DNA of 64,000 bases from Xanthomonas arboricola pv. juglandis (GTDB taxonomy: Bacteria; Pseudomonadota; Gammaproteobacteria; Xanthomonadales; Xanthomonadaceae). The notes under the pieces were generated by a model. It had not been told where the DNA came from. It worked only from the letters and a program-made list of their open reading frames with translations, and did not search any database. Positions 9,942 through 17,958 of this stretch are shown in pieces. Numbering within the stretch: position 1 is the stretch's first letter; the number at the start of each line of letters is the position of its first letter. Both the position numbers and the translations under genes were made by a program. The stretch is taken from positions 517,400 to 581,399 of the forward strand of contig NZ_JZEF01000003.1 in NCBI RefSeq assembly GCF_001013475.1, given 5' to 3'.

Positions 9942-10463
9942 TTACTTGACCCGGCGCACCTTGGCCTGCGTGTTGTAGCCCTCGATCTGCAGATACCACA
10001 CGCCGACCAGACCCGGCTTGATCTTGACCTTGGGGGCCTCCTTGCGCACGCCCGACAACGTCGCAGCGTCGGTCTGCTCCCAGTCCTGGCCATTGGCCAG
10101 CGTGTATACGCGCCCCTTCGAAAAGCCCTTGAACTCGCCGACGATGTTGCTCTCGATCGGCTCGTTGCTGCCGAAATCGAAGAAGCCGCGGTTCTTGACG
10201 ATCACTTCCTGGCGGCCGGCTTCCTTGGCCTGTTCGACCACGACCGCAGCTTCCTTGGCGACCTTGCCCTGCAGCCAATCGTTGAGCGCGGCCAGTTCGC
10301 CGGCGTCGAGCTTGTCCAGCCCAGCGGCCTTGAACTGTTCGGCGCTCATCTGCGACTGCAGGTCGCCCTGCACCGCGCGCTGCGCGAGGGCCGGAGCGGC
10401 GTTCAGGGCGAGGGTCAGGCAGACCAGCAAGGGAATGCGGCGCGCGAGCGACATGGATGCCAT
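9942..10463 (-). CDS. Small exported protein of unknown function
   Basis: I do not recognise this protein. It has a clear signal peptide (MSLARRIPLLVCLTLALNAA then PALAQ). The mature part has a predicted helical, charged stretch (LDKLDAGELAALNDWLQGK, KEAAVVVEQAKEAG), then a beta-rich half with FSKGRVYTLANGQDWEQ and VWYLQIEGYNTQAKVRRVK at the C-terminus. The start is either the ATG at 10463 or the one at 10454; neither has a clear ribosome binding site. It follows pqqE by 54 bases on the same strand and could be carried on the pqq transcript. Nothing links it to PQQ synthesis. Its periplasmic location is inferred from the signal peptide. Confidence 0.75.
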   Translation of the reverse strand: MASMSLARRIPLLVCLTLALNAAPALAQRAVQGDLQSQMSAEQFKAAGLDKLDAGELAALNDWLQGKVAKEAAVVVEQAKEAGRQEVIVKNRGFFDFGSNEPIESNIVGEFKGFSKGRVYTLANGQDWEQTDAATLSGVRKEAPKVKIKPGLVGVWYLQIEGYNTQAKVRRVK

Positions 10464-10516
10464 CCGATCAGAAGAGGCGGCTAGTGTAGACGCTAGCCCG
10501 CGCCTGCCGCAGCCGG

Positions 10517-11656
10517 CTATGGCGCGTCGGCGGTTCGTGCGTCTGCGCTGGCCGAAGCCACGCGTTCGGGACGGCCGGGGCGGCGGTAGACGAACTCCGG
10601 CGGCGGTGCGGCGGCTTCGCGTTCGGCGGTGGCGCGCACCTCGGCATGCCGCGGCGAGCGTTCGCAGACCGGGTCCAGCGTGGCGGCATCGCCACTGAGC
10701 GCCAGCGCCTGGCAGCGGCAGCCGCCCCAGTCGATCTCGCGCTTGGGGCAGCCCTGGCAGACCTCCGGCATCCATGCGGTGCCGCGGAAGCGCACGAAGG
10801 CCTCGCCGTTGTTCCAGATGTCGGCCAGCGACCGCTCGCGCAGGTTGTCAAAGCGCATGCCGTCGATGGTTTCGGCCGCATGGCAGGGCAGCACATCGCC
10901 GCGCGGGGAGATATTGACGAAGCGCTGGCCCCAGCCGCCCATGCACGGCTTGGGCTGGCGGGCGTAGTAATCGGGGGTGACGAAGTCGATCGCCAGGCGG
11001 TCGCCGAGCTCGCGACGGGCGGTTTCCACCGCGTCAATCGTGGCCATCAGCTGCTCGCGGCTGGGCATCAGCGCGGCGCGATTGCGCAGGCCCCAGCCGT
11101 AGTACTGGGTGTGCGCCACTTCGATGCGTTCGGCCTGCCATTCCAGCGCCAGCGCGATCATGCCGGGCACGCGCTCGGCGTTATGGCGATGCAGCACCGC
11201 ATTGAGCGTCAGCGGCAGGCCGCGCGCGCGCACGGCGGCGGCGAACTCGCGCTTCTTTGCCAGGCTGTTGCGATAGCCGGCGATACGGTCGGCACCGGCC
11301 GGGTCGACGTCCTGCACGCTCAGCTGCACATGCTCCAGTCCGGCCGCCTGCAACTGGTCCAGCATCGGCTCGCCGCCGGCCACGCCGGAGGTGATCAGGT
11401 TGCTGTACAGCCCGAGCGCGCGCGCATGCGCCACCAACTCGGGCAGGTCCTTGCGCAGCATCGGCTCGCCGCCGGAAAAATGCGCCTGCAGCACGCCCAT
11501 GTCGGCAGCCTGCTGCAGCAGCGAGCGCCAGCCGGCGGTGTCCATTTCCTCGCGCAGCGCCGCCAATGCGATCGGGTTGGAGCAATACGGGCAGGCCAAC
11601 GGGCAGCGATGGGTCAGCTCCAGCAGCACCGACAGTGGTGGCGGGGCGACGGTCAT
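10517..11656 (-). CDS. pqqE: PQQ biosynthesis radical SAM protein PqqE
   Basis: This is a radical S-adenosylmethionine enzyme that forms the first Glu-Tyr carbon-carbon cross-link in the PqqA peptide, with PqqD as chaperone. The CxxxCxxC motif for the SAM-binding iron-sulfur cluster is at C18, C22 and C25 (CPLACPYC). The C-terminal SPASM cluster cysteines are visible ([35 protein letters not shown]). Length is 379 residues from the ATG at 11656, which overlaps the pqqD stop as ATGA. It is the last pqq gene in the operon. The tail after the last SPASM cysteine is rich in Ala, Arg and Glu and is probably disordered. Confidence 0.96.
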   Translation of the reverse strand: MTVAPPPLSVLLELTHRCPLACPYCSNPIALAALREEMDTAGWRSLLQQAADMGVLQAHFSGGEPMLRKDLPELVAHARALGLYSNLITSGVAGGEPMLDQLQAAGLEHVQLSVQDVDPAGADRIAGYRNSLAKKREFAAAVRARGLPLTLNAVLHRHNAERVPGMIALALEWQAERIEVAHTQYYGWGLRNRAALMPSREQLMATIDAVETARRELGDRLAIDFVTPDYYARQPKPCMGGWGQRFVNISPRGDVLPCHAAETIDGMRFDNLRERSLADIWNNGEAFVRFRGTAWMPEVCQGCPKREIDWGGCRCQALALSGDAATLDPVCERSPRHAEVRATAEREAAAPPPEFVYRRPGRPERVASASADARTADAP

Positions 11657-11928
11657 AGCCGCAGCAGACGCTTCTGATGCAGCGTGGTGGTGAGTTCGAT
11701 CACATCGACCTCGATATCGGCCGCGTCGGCATCGAATTCGCCCGCCAGTTCCTGCGCGATCTGCGCCAGCGAGCGTGTGCCGTCGTAGCGCTGCGCCACC
11801 ACCAGTGCGATCTCGTCCAGCTCGACCACGCGTTCCGGCGCCAGCAGCACCCATTGATCACGTGCACGGTCGTGCTGCAGGCGCACGCCTGCGCGCAGGG
11901 CCGGCTGGCTGTCGCGGGTGATGCTCAC
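11653..11928 (-). CDS. pqqD: PQQ biosynthesis peptide chaperone PqqD
   Basis: PqqD is a small RiPP-recognition-element protein that binds PqqA and presents it to PqqE. Length is 91 residues, as usual for the family, with the [12 protein letters not shown] and [11 protein letters not shown] segments. The start is a GTG at 11928 overlapping the pqqC stop (GTGA), and the end overlaps the pqqE start (ATGA), so the three genes are translationally coupled. Confidence 0.95.
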   Translation of the reverse strand: MSITRDSQPALRAGVRLQHDRARDQWVLLAPERVVELDEIALVVAQRYDGTRSLAQIAQELAGEFDADAADIEVDVIELTTTLHQKRLLRL

Positions 11929-12677
11929 GCCGCGGCCCGGCTGGCGTCGCGGTCGGGCACGAACGCATCCGGCCACACGATGCCCGGGCTGACGTACGCC
12001 ACGTGCAATGCATCCAGCTGCGCCCACAGCACCGAGCACTTGAAGTGCAGCGCGGCCTTGACCAGGGCCTGTTTTTCGACGGTATCGGCATGCTGCCTGA
12101 CGTAGTCCAGCGCAAAATCCGAATCACGTGGCGCCTCGGTCAGGCGATGCTCGAAATAGGCCAGCGCTTCGGGCGAGACGAAGTCGTAATGCTTGAGCAT
12201 GCCGGCCACGCGCCGGCCGATGATGTTGGGGGCGAACAGCTCGGTCAGCGAGGAGGCGACCGCCTCGAGCAGGCTTTTTTCGCGCACGAACTGCAGGTAG
12301 GCCTGCACCGCGAAACGGGTGCCGGGCAGCAGCGCACGGCCGGATTCCACCAGCGTGCGCTCCAGGCCGAGCGCGTCGGTCAGGTGCAGCCAACGCGCGA
12401 TGCCGCCATCGCTGGGGCTGTTGCCGTCGTGATCGAGAATGCGTTGCCGCCAGATCCGCCGCAACGCCGGGTCTTCCATGCGCGCCATAATCGCGGCGTC
12501 CTTCAATGGAATGCAGCGCTGGTATTCGAAGCGATTCAGCGCCCAGGCCTGGACCTGGCCGCGATCGAGCTTGCCCTCGTGCAGGAGCGCATGGAAGGGA
12601 TGCTGGTCGTGGTACAGGCGGGCGCCGATGGCGCGCAGGTCCGCCTCCAGCTGGTCCGGGGTGAGCAGGGTGGTCAC
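11925..12677 (-). CDS. pqqC: Pyrroloquinoline-quinone synthase PqqC
   Basis: PqqC is a cofactor-free oxidase with a haem-oxygenase-like helical fold. It catalyses ring closure and the eight-electron oxidation that ends PQQ synthesis. Length is 250 residues from the GTG at 12677, which overlaps the pqqB stop as GTGA. Family segments LNRFEYQRCIPLKDAAI, WRQRILDHDG and SSLTELFAPNI are present. A longer open frame upstream is only read-through of the pqqB region in another frame. Confidence 0.96.
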   Translation of the reverse strand: MTTLLTPDQLEADLRAIGARLYHDQHPFHALLHEGKLDRGQVQAWALNRFEYQRCIPLKDAAIMARMEDPALRRIWRQRILDHDGNSPSDGGIARWLHLTDALGLERTLVESGRALLPGTRFAVQAYLQFVREKSLLEAVASSLTELFAPNIIGRRVAGMLKHYDFVSPEALAYFEHRLTEAPRDSDFALDYVRQHADTVEKQALVKAALHFKCSVLWAQLDALHVAYVSPGIVWPDAFVPDRDASRAAA

Positions 12678-13573
12678 AGGGTGATCTCCAGGCCGTCGTG
12701 CGCGACTTCCCAGCCGCTGGCACGCGCGCTGGCGTACTCCGGCGAGTGGATGTCGAGCACGGGATTGGTGGTGTTGAGGTGGATAAAGATCTTGCGTGCC
12801 ACCTCCAGCGGGGCGAACGCAGCAATCGTGCCGTCCGGGCCGTCGATGCTCATGTGGCCCATGCGTTGGCCGGTCTTCTGGCTGATGCCCAGCTGCACCA
12901 TCTCGTCGTCGCGCCACAGCGTGCCGTCGAAGAACACCAGTTCGGCGCCTTGCAGGCGCGCGCGCAAGGCATCGGTCATCGCCGCGCAGCCGGGAACGTA
13001 ATGCACGCGGTGCTGGCCATCGTCGATGGTCAGCCCGAGGGTTTCTTCGTTGGAGCCGGCCAGGTCGCCGCCACTGCGCGATTCCATGAACAGCGGCACC
13101 TTGCCGGGCACCGAGAATGGCGTGAGCTGCAGGCCCAGCAGCGACACCGGCGTGTCCAGCGCAAACGGCTGGCGCTCCACGTAGGCGGGGTTGACCGCAT
13201 CGAAGATGGGGTTTTGCGACAGCAGATCCAGCACGCGGCTGCTGGCATGCAGCGAGAACGCCTGGCTCTCGCGCATCGACAGCAATCCGGCGATATGGTC
13301 GATCTCGCCGCTGGTCAGCAGCACCGCTTCGATCGGCGAATGCCGCAAATCGCGCTGCGGCCAGAGTGCGGGCGTTGCAAGAATTTGTTGGCGGAAATCG
13401 GGTGAGGCATTGATCAGGACCCAGCGCTGGCCATCGGCACTGACGGCAATGCTGGCCTGGGTACGACGTTGGGCACCGTCGGCTTGTTGCCATGCCCGCC
13501 TGCTGGCGGGTGTGTGGCAATTCCACTGCGGGTGCCCACCGCCGGCCGCCGATCCCAGAACGATGATGCGCAT
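12674..13573 (-). CDS. pqqB: PQQ biosynthesis protein PqqB
   Basis: PqqB has a metallo-beta-lactamase fold and acts in the oxidation steps between the PqqE product and the PqqC substrate. The N-terminus MRIIVLGSAAGGGHPQWNCH is the family signature. The metal-site region LLTSGEIDHIAGLLSMRE shows the family's variant of the HxHxDH motif (S-G-E-I-D-H). It is 299 residues long, the usual size. It follows pqqA by 66 bases and overlaps pqqC by 4. Confidence 0.96.
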   Translation of the reverse strand: MRIIVLGSAAGGGHPQWNCHTPASRRAWQQADGAQRRTQASIAVSADGQRWVLINASPDFRQQILATPALWPQRDLRHSPIEAVLLTSGEIDHIAGLLSMRESQAFSLHASSRVLDLLSQNPIFDAVNPAYVERQPFALDTPVSLLGLQLTPFSVPGKVPLFMESRSGGDLAGSNEETLGLTIDDGQHRVHYVPGCAAMTDALRARLQGAELVFFDGTLWRDDEMVQLGISQKTGQRMGHMSIDGPDGTIAAFAPLEVARKIFIHLNTTNPVLDIHSPEYASARASGWEVAHDGLEITL

Positions 13574-13639
13574 GGAGAACTGTTACCTATCTGCCGGCGC
13601 GTGCCGGTCATGCATCGGGAGGAGGGGCGGCAGGTGCGC

Positions 13640-13720
13640 TCAGAATTCGCCGGAGACGTAGCAGTTGATCTCGGCGCCACAATTGACTTCACGAACGACA
13701 GGCTTCTTCCAGGTCTTCAT
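13640..13720 (-). CDS. pqqA: PQQ precursor peptide PqqA
   Basis: This 26-residue peptide reads MKTWKKPVVREVNCG then AEINCYVSGEF. It contains the E-x-x-x-Y pair (E-I-N-C-Y) whose Glu and Tyr are cross-linked and become PQQ. GAGGT lies upstream of the ATG at 13720. It heads the pqqABCDE operon. Confidence 0.96.
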   Translation of the reverse strand: MKTWKKPVVREVNCGAEINCYVSGEF

Positions 13721-13783
13721 CGGCTACCTCGCAGTTGGTTGGAATGACGTCGCCGCGGCAGGACGCAGCGACAACGCCACTGG

Positions 13784-13830
13784 AGGATAGGCAGGCAGTT
13801 TGGGCAAGTTGTAAAAAGCATGTAAAAAGC
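13784..13830 (-). promoter_or_regulatory. Possible pqqA promoter with 11-base-phased direct repeats
   Basis: On the minus strand the 9-mer GCTTTTTAC occurs twice with starts exactly 11 bases apart (13830-13822 and 13819-13811). A -10-like TATCCT follows at 13789-13784, about 21 bases further on. Tandem repeats one helical turn apart next to a weak promoter are typical of OmpR/PhoB-type activator sites. The leader to the pqqA ATG would be about 55-60 bases. Inference only. Confidence 0.4.
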
Positions 13831-14025
13831 CGATCGAGCATGCCGATTGGCCTGCAGCATTGCCGCACAAGCGGCGCACAGCGGTTGCGAATCAAGACGT
13901 TGGCGGGTGAACCGACCATAAGCGCAAGCACGCGAGATTGCGCCGACGATGCAGCGATTGCGCGTTGTGGAGAAGGTGACGCGCACGTTACCGTAGCTGT
14001 CAGCCCCTCGTTGTTGCCCATCGCC

Positions 14026-16194
14026 GTGTCCACCGCTGTGACCAGTTCCTCACTCGAGCGCCTGCATGCCTTGCTGCAGCGTCCCGCCATCGCGTCGATC
14101 GCGCCAGATCTGCGTGATGCCCTGGCGCAGGCCTGGCAGCAGTTGCCGGCGCCAAGCGAGGACGTGGCCTGGATGCTGCTGGCCGACACCCTGGACGCGC
14201 TGGCGCTGCTGGCCGCCGACGAGGCCACCTTGATTGCGGCATTGCTGTTCGACCTGCCAGCGTTGCGCGGCGCGATCGCCGGCCTGCCGTGGCAACCGGC
14301 CGAGCGCCGGGTGGCGGTCGAAGGCCTGCTGGACGGGCTGGATGTGGCCGACCAGGTCTGGGCCCTGCACGCCGGTCGCGAGGCCGGGCGCAACAGCGAA
14401 GGTCTGCGGCGGCTGTTGCTGTCCATCATCCACGACCTGCGGGTGGTGCCGATCCTGCTGGCGCGGCAGTTGGCGCGCATGCGCGTGGCCGACCGCCTGA
14501 GCGAAGAGCAGCGCCGCGCACTGGCCCAGTTCACCCGCGACATCCATGCGCCGCTGGCCAACCGGCTGGGCATCTGGCAGGTGAAGTGGGAGCTGGAGGA
14601 CCTGGCGTTCCGGCATCTGGAGCCGGACACCTACCGCCGCATCGCCCGCGAGGTGGACGAAACCCGCGTGGCGCGCGAGCGTTATCTGGACGCGGTCAAG
14701 CGCACCCTGTCGACGACGCTGGCCCAGCAGGGCCTGCGCGCGGAGGTGAGCGGGCGGCCGAAGCACATCTACAGCATCTGGCGGAAGATGCAGAAAAAGC
14801 GCCTGTCCTTCGACCAGCTGTACGACATCCGCGCGGTGCGGGTGATGGTCGATGACGTGGCCGCCTGCTATGCCGCGCTGGGGGCGGTGCACTCGCTGTG
14901 GGCGCCGGTGCCGAGCGAGTTCGACGATTACATCGCCCGGCCCAAGGCCAACGACTACCGCTCGCTGCATACCGCGGTGGTCGGCCCGGAAGGGCGCACG
15001 ATCGAAATCCAGATCCGCACCCACGAGATGCATGCGCAGGCCGAGCTCGGCGTGGCCGCGCACTGGAAATACAAGGAAGGCGGCAAGGGCGGCGAAAAAG
15101 CCTTCGACCGCAAGATCCTGTGGATGCGCCAGTTGCTGGAGCAGGTGCAGGAAGGCGACCACGGCGAGCTGGCCGGCGCGCTGGACGCCGAGCTGATCGA
15201 AGACCGCGTGTATGCGTTGACCCCCAAGGGCGAGGTCATCGACCTGCCGCAAGGCGCCACGCCGCTGGATTTCGCCTATCACGTGCACACCATGGTCGGG
15301 CATCGCTGCCGCGGCGCGCGCGTCAACGACCGCATCGTGCCGCTGACCTACCGGCTGCGCAGCGGCGACCGGGTGGAGATCATGACCGCCAAGGAGGCCG
15401 ACCCACGCCGCGACTGGTTGCTGGCGTCCAATGGCTTTCTGGCCAGCGGGCGCTCGCGCGACAAGGTTCGCGCGTGGTTCCACAAGCTCGACCGCGCGCG
15501 CAACGTACAGGCCGGCAAGGATCTGCTCGATCGCGAGCTCAAGCGGCTGGGCCTGCAGCACGCCGATCTGGGCGTGGCCACGCGCAAGTTCCACGCCGAG
15601 AATGTCGATGACCTCTACATCCAGGTGGCGCTGGGCGATACCGGGCCCAACCAGGTCAGCCGCGCGTTGCTGGAAGCCGAGCGGGCCGCCTCGCAGCCGG
15701 CGGTGCCGGCGCCGCCACGGCCCACCGCGCGCCGCGAGGGCCTGGGCAAGTCCAAGTTCACCGTGCAGGGCGTGGGCAATCTGCTGGTGCAGCTGGCGCG
15801 CTGCTGCCAGCCGGTGGCGGGCGAGCCGATCGCCGGCTATCTGACCCGTGGCCGCGGCATCACCGTGCACCGCACCGATTGCGCGGCACTGTCGCGTCTG
15901 GCCGCGGCGCATCCGCAGCGCGTGTTGCCGGTGGAGTGGGGCCAGGCCGGCAGCGGCTACGAGGTGGATGTGCAGGTGCGCGCGGTCGACCGCCGCTGGC
16001 TGCTCAAGGACATCACCAACCTGATCGCGCAGGAGGACGCGCACGTGCTGGAAATCAACAGCGACAACGTGCGCGACACCGGCAGGGCGCAACTGCGCCT
16101 GCGCCTGAAGGTCAGCGACTACGACCAGCTGTCCAGCCTGCTCGGCAAACTGGACGCCTTGCCTGGAGTGAGCGAGGTGCGGCGACTTGGTTGA
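14026..16194 (+). CDS. relA: GTP pyrophosphokinase RelA
   Basis: RelA makes (p)ppGpp from ATP and GTP on stalled ribosomes (stringent response). The order is a degenerate hydrolase domain, synthetase, TGS and a C-terminal ACT domain. In the pseudo-hydrolase the His-Asp pair is lost (ALLFDLPALR instead of ALLHD). The synthetase shows GRPKHIYSIWRKM, YDIRAVRVM and RPKANDYRSLHTAV, and TGS has VYALTPKGEVIDLPQGAT. The frame is open back to 13735, but that stretch overlaps the probable pqqA promoter and looks non-coding. I chose the GTG at 14026 (722 residues). No strong ribosome binding site marks any candidate, so the start is uncertain. It is divergent from pqqA. Confidence 0.93.
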   Translation: MSTAVTSSSLERLHALLQRPAIASIAPDLRDALAQAWQQLPAPSEDVAWMLLADTLDALALLAADEATLIAALLFDLPALRGAIAGLPWQPAERRVAVEGLLDGLDVADQVWALHAGREAGRNSEGLRRLLLSIIHDLRVVPILLARQLARMRVADRLSEEQRRALAQFTRDIHAPLANRLGIWQVKWELEDLAFRHLEPDTYRRIAREVDETRVARERYLDAVKRTLSTTLAQQGLRAEVSGRPKHIYSIWRKMQKKRLSFDQLYDIRAVRVMVDDVAACYAALGAVHSLWAPVPSEFDDYIARPKANDYRSLHTAVVGPEGRTIEIQIRTHEMHAQAELGVAAHWKYKEGGKGGEKAFDRKILWMRQLLEQVQEGDHGELAGALDAELIEDRVYALTPKGEVIDLPQGATPLDFAYHVHTMVGHRCRGARVNDRIVPLTYRLRSGDRVEIMTAKEADPRRDWLLASNGFLASGRSRDKVRAWFHKLDRARNVQAGKDLLDRELKRLGLQHADLGVATRKFHAENVDDLYIQVALGDTGPNQVSRALLEAERAASQPAVPAPPRPTARREGLGKSKFTVQGVGNLLVQLARCCQPVAGEPIAGYLTRGRGITVHRTDCAALSRLAAAHPQRVLPVEWGQAGSGYEVDVQVRAVDRRWLLKDITNLIAQEDAHVLEINSDNVRDTGRAQLRLRLKVSDYDQLSSLLGKLDALPGVSEVRRLG

Positions 16195-16270
16195 GTGCGC
16201 CGCAGCCCGCCGGCGCCAATCGCCTTGAAACAGGCGGCACCCACAGCAAGTGAGGTGTGCCTGCCTGACG

Positions 16271-16298
16271 AATCCCGATTCCCGAATCCCGATTCCCA
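16271..16298. repeat. Short intergenic 'aatcccgattccc' repeat
   Basis: A run built from the unit AATCCCGATTCCCG, about two copies, lies between relA and the next gene. This low-complexity motif is recurrent in Xanthomonas intergenic DNA from general knowledge. No function is assigned. Confidence 0.6.
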
Positions 16299-16383
16299 AG
16301 CCCACATCGTCTTCGCAGCAGCCAGCTACCATGACGGGGTGAACGCGTCCCCGTCAGGTCGCGCCAAGGACGGACGCCACCGC

Positions 16384-17898
16384 ATGCTCCCGCTTCCGCG
16401 CTGGGCAAGATCGCCTCGCCTCTGGGCACCATTGCGCAGCCGCGCGCTATGGCGCGTGGTGCTGGCGTTGTGCGCCTGTCTCTTGCTGGCCACGGTCGTG
16501 CTGCGCAAGCCGCTGGTCGATTGGCTGTGGCCGGACACGCGCATCCAGCAACTGCTGCAGCGGGGCGATGCGGCGCTGTCGCGCGGCCATCTCAGCGCGG
16601 CCGATGGCAACGGCGCGCGCGAACTGTTCGCTGCTGCGCTTGCGCTGGACAGCGATCGTGGCGAAGCCCGTGCCGGGCTGGCGCGCACCGGTGCCGCCGC
16701 CGTTGTGCAGGCGCGCGCGGCGATTGCGGCCGGGGATGCCGCTGCTGCGCAGCGCGCGCTGACGCTGGCGGGCGCGCTGGAGGTGCCGCAGGCGCAGATC
16801 GCACCGGTGGCATTGCGCCTGCGCCAGTTGCAGGCGCGTCGGGCCGGGTTGGACGCCTTGTTCGCACAGGCGGTGTCCGCGCAACAGCAAGGGCGCCTGG
16901 ATGGCAGCCCGGACAGCGCGCTGCCGTTGTATCAGCGCATCCTGACCCTGGCACCGGACCGCACCGATGCGCTGGAAGGGCGCGAGGACGCCCTGACCGA
17001 TCTGCTGGCGCAGGCGCGCCAGGCCCTGGCGCGCGATGCGCTGGCCGATGCGGCGGTGCTGCTGGCCGCCGCCAAGCGCTATGACGCCGGGCATGCCGAT
17101 GTGCCGCTGACCGAAGGCCACTATCACCGTGCGCTGGAACAACGCCGTCAGCGCGCGCAAGGCCTGTTGCGGCGTGGCCGGCTGGCACCGGCCGCACGCG
17201 ACTTCACCGCAGTGCTGGCAGCCGAGCCGGCGGATGTGGTCGCCCAGCGTGGGCTGGAGCAGGTGGCAGGCGAATATGCCGCGCAAGCCGGCCGACAGGC
17301 GGCAGACTTCCAGTTCGACGCCGCGCTGCAGTCGCTGCAGGAAGCCAAGACCTTGCTGCCCGGCGCCGCAGCGATCGCGCAGGCCGAGCAGGCGATTGCG
17401 CGTGCACGCGATGCCCAACGCAGCCCCGAGACCGGGCTGTCGCGCAGTGCCCGCGAGCGTCGCCTGCGCGCGCTGCTGCAACGGGTGGCAGCTGCCGAAG
17501 CGCAGCAGCAGTGGATGACGCCGCCCGGCGCCAGTGCCTACGACGCGGTGCGTGCCGCGCAGGCGCTGGCGCCGCGCGATCCACGCGTGCTGCAGGCCGC
17601 CGCACGTGTGGTGCCGGCCAGTCAGCGCTGCTTCGAGGACGAGCTGCGCAACAACCGCCTGCGTGCCGCGCGCGGCTGTCTGGATGCCTGGCAGGCGCTG
17701 ACGCCCAATGGCGATGCACTGGCCGGCGCGCGTCGACGGCTGGCGCAGCGCTGGGTTGCGGTGGGCAGCGAACGCCTGGGACAGGAAGACGCCGCCTTTG
17801 CACGACGCGCGCAGGACGAGGCGCACCAGCTGGATCCGGGGCTGCCGGAATTGGCCGAGTTTACGCGCCGGGTCAAGGCCGTGACCGAGCAGCGTTGA
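16384..17898 (+). CDS. Membrane-anchored TPR-like protein
   Basis: I do not recognise a named family. The protein has one N-terminal membrane segment (LWRVVLALCACLLLATVVL, about residues 20-40) and then an almost entirely helical, Ala/Arg/Gln-rich body. This body carries repeated pairs of helices with A-x-x-x-L/A-x-x-x-P spacing, as in tetratricopeptide repeats (for example ALPLYQRILTLAPDRTDALE). About 460 residues would face the periplasm. I chose the ATG at 16384 (AAGGACGG upstream); an alternative GTG lies at 16339. It follows relA on the same strand after 189 bases. A role as a protein-interaction scaffold is likely for the fold but not shown. Confidence 0.75.
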   Translation: MLPLPRWARSPRLWAPLRSRALWRVVLALCACLLLATVVLRKPLVDWLWPDTRIQQLLQRGDAALSRGHLSAADGNGARELFAAALALDSDRGEARAGLARTGAAAVVQARAAIAAGDAAAAQRALTLAGALEVPQAQIAPVALRLRQLQARRAGLDALFAQAVSAQQQGRLDGSPDSALPLYQRILTLAPDRTDALEGREDALTDLLAQARQALARDALADAAVLLAAAKRYDAGHADVPLTEGHYHRALEQRRQRAQGLLRRGRLAPAARDFTAVLAAEPADVVAQRGLEQVAGEYAAQAGRQAADFQFDAALQSLQEAKTLLPGAAAIAQAEQAIARARDAQRSPETGLSRSARERRLRALLQRVAAAEAQQQWMTPPGASAYDAVRAAQALAPRDPRVLQAAARVVPASQRCFEDELRNNRLRAARGCLDAWQALTPNGDALAGARRRLAQRWVAVGSERLGQEDAAFARRAQDEAHQLDPGLPELAEFTRRVKAVTEQR

Positions 17899-17958
17899 CG
17901 CAGCGGCTGTCTTCGACTGCGCCACTCACAGCGCCATCCCCGAGCGCCCGGCGCACAC

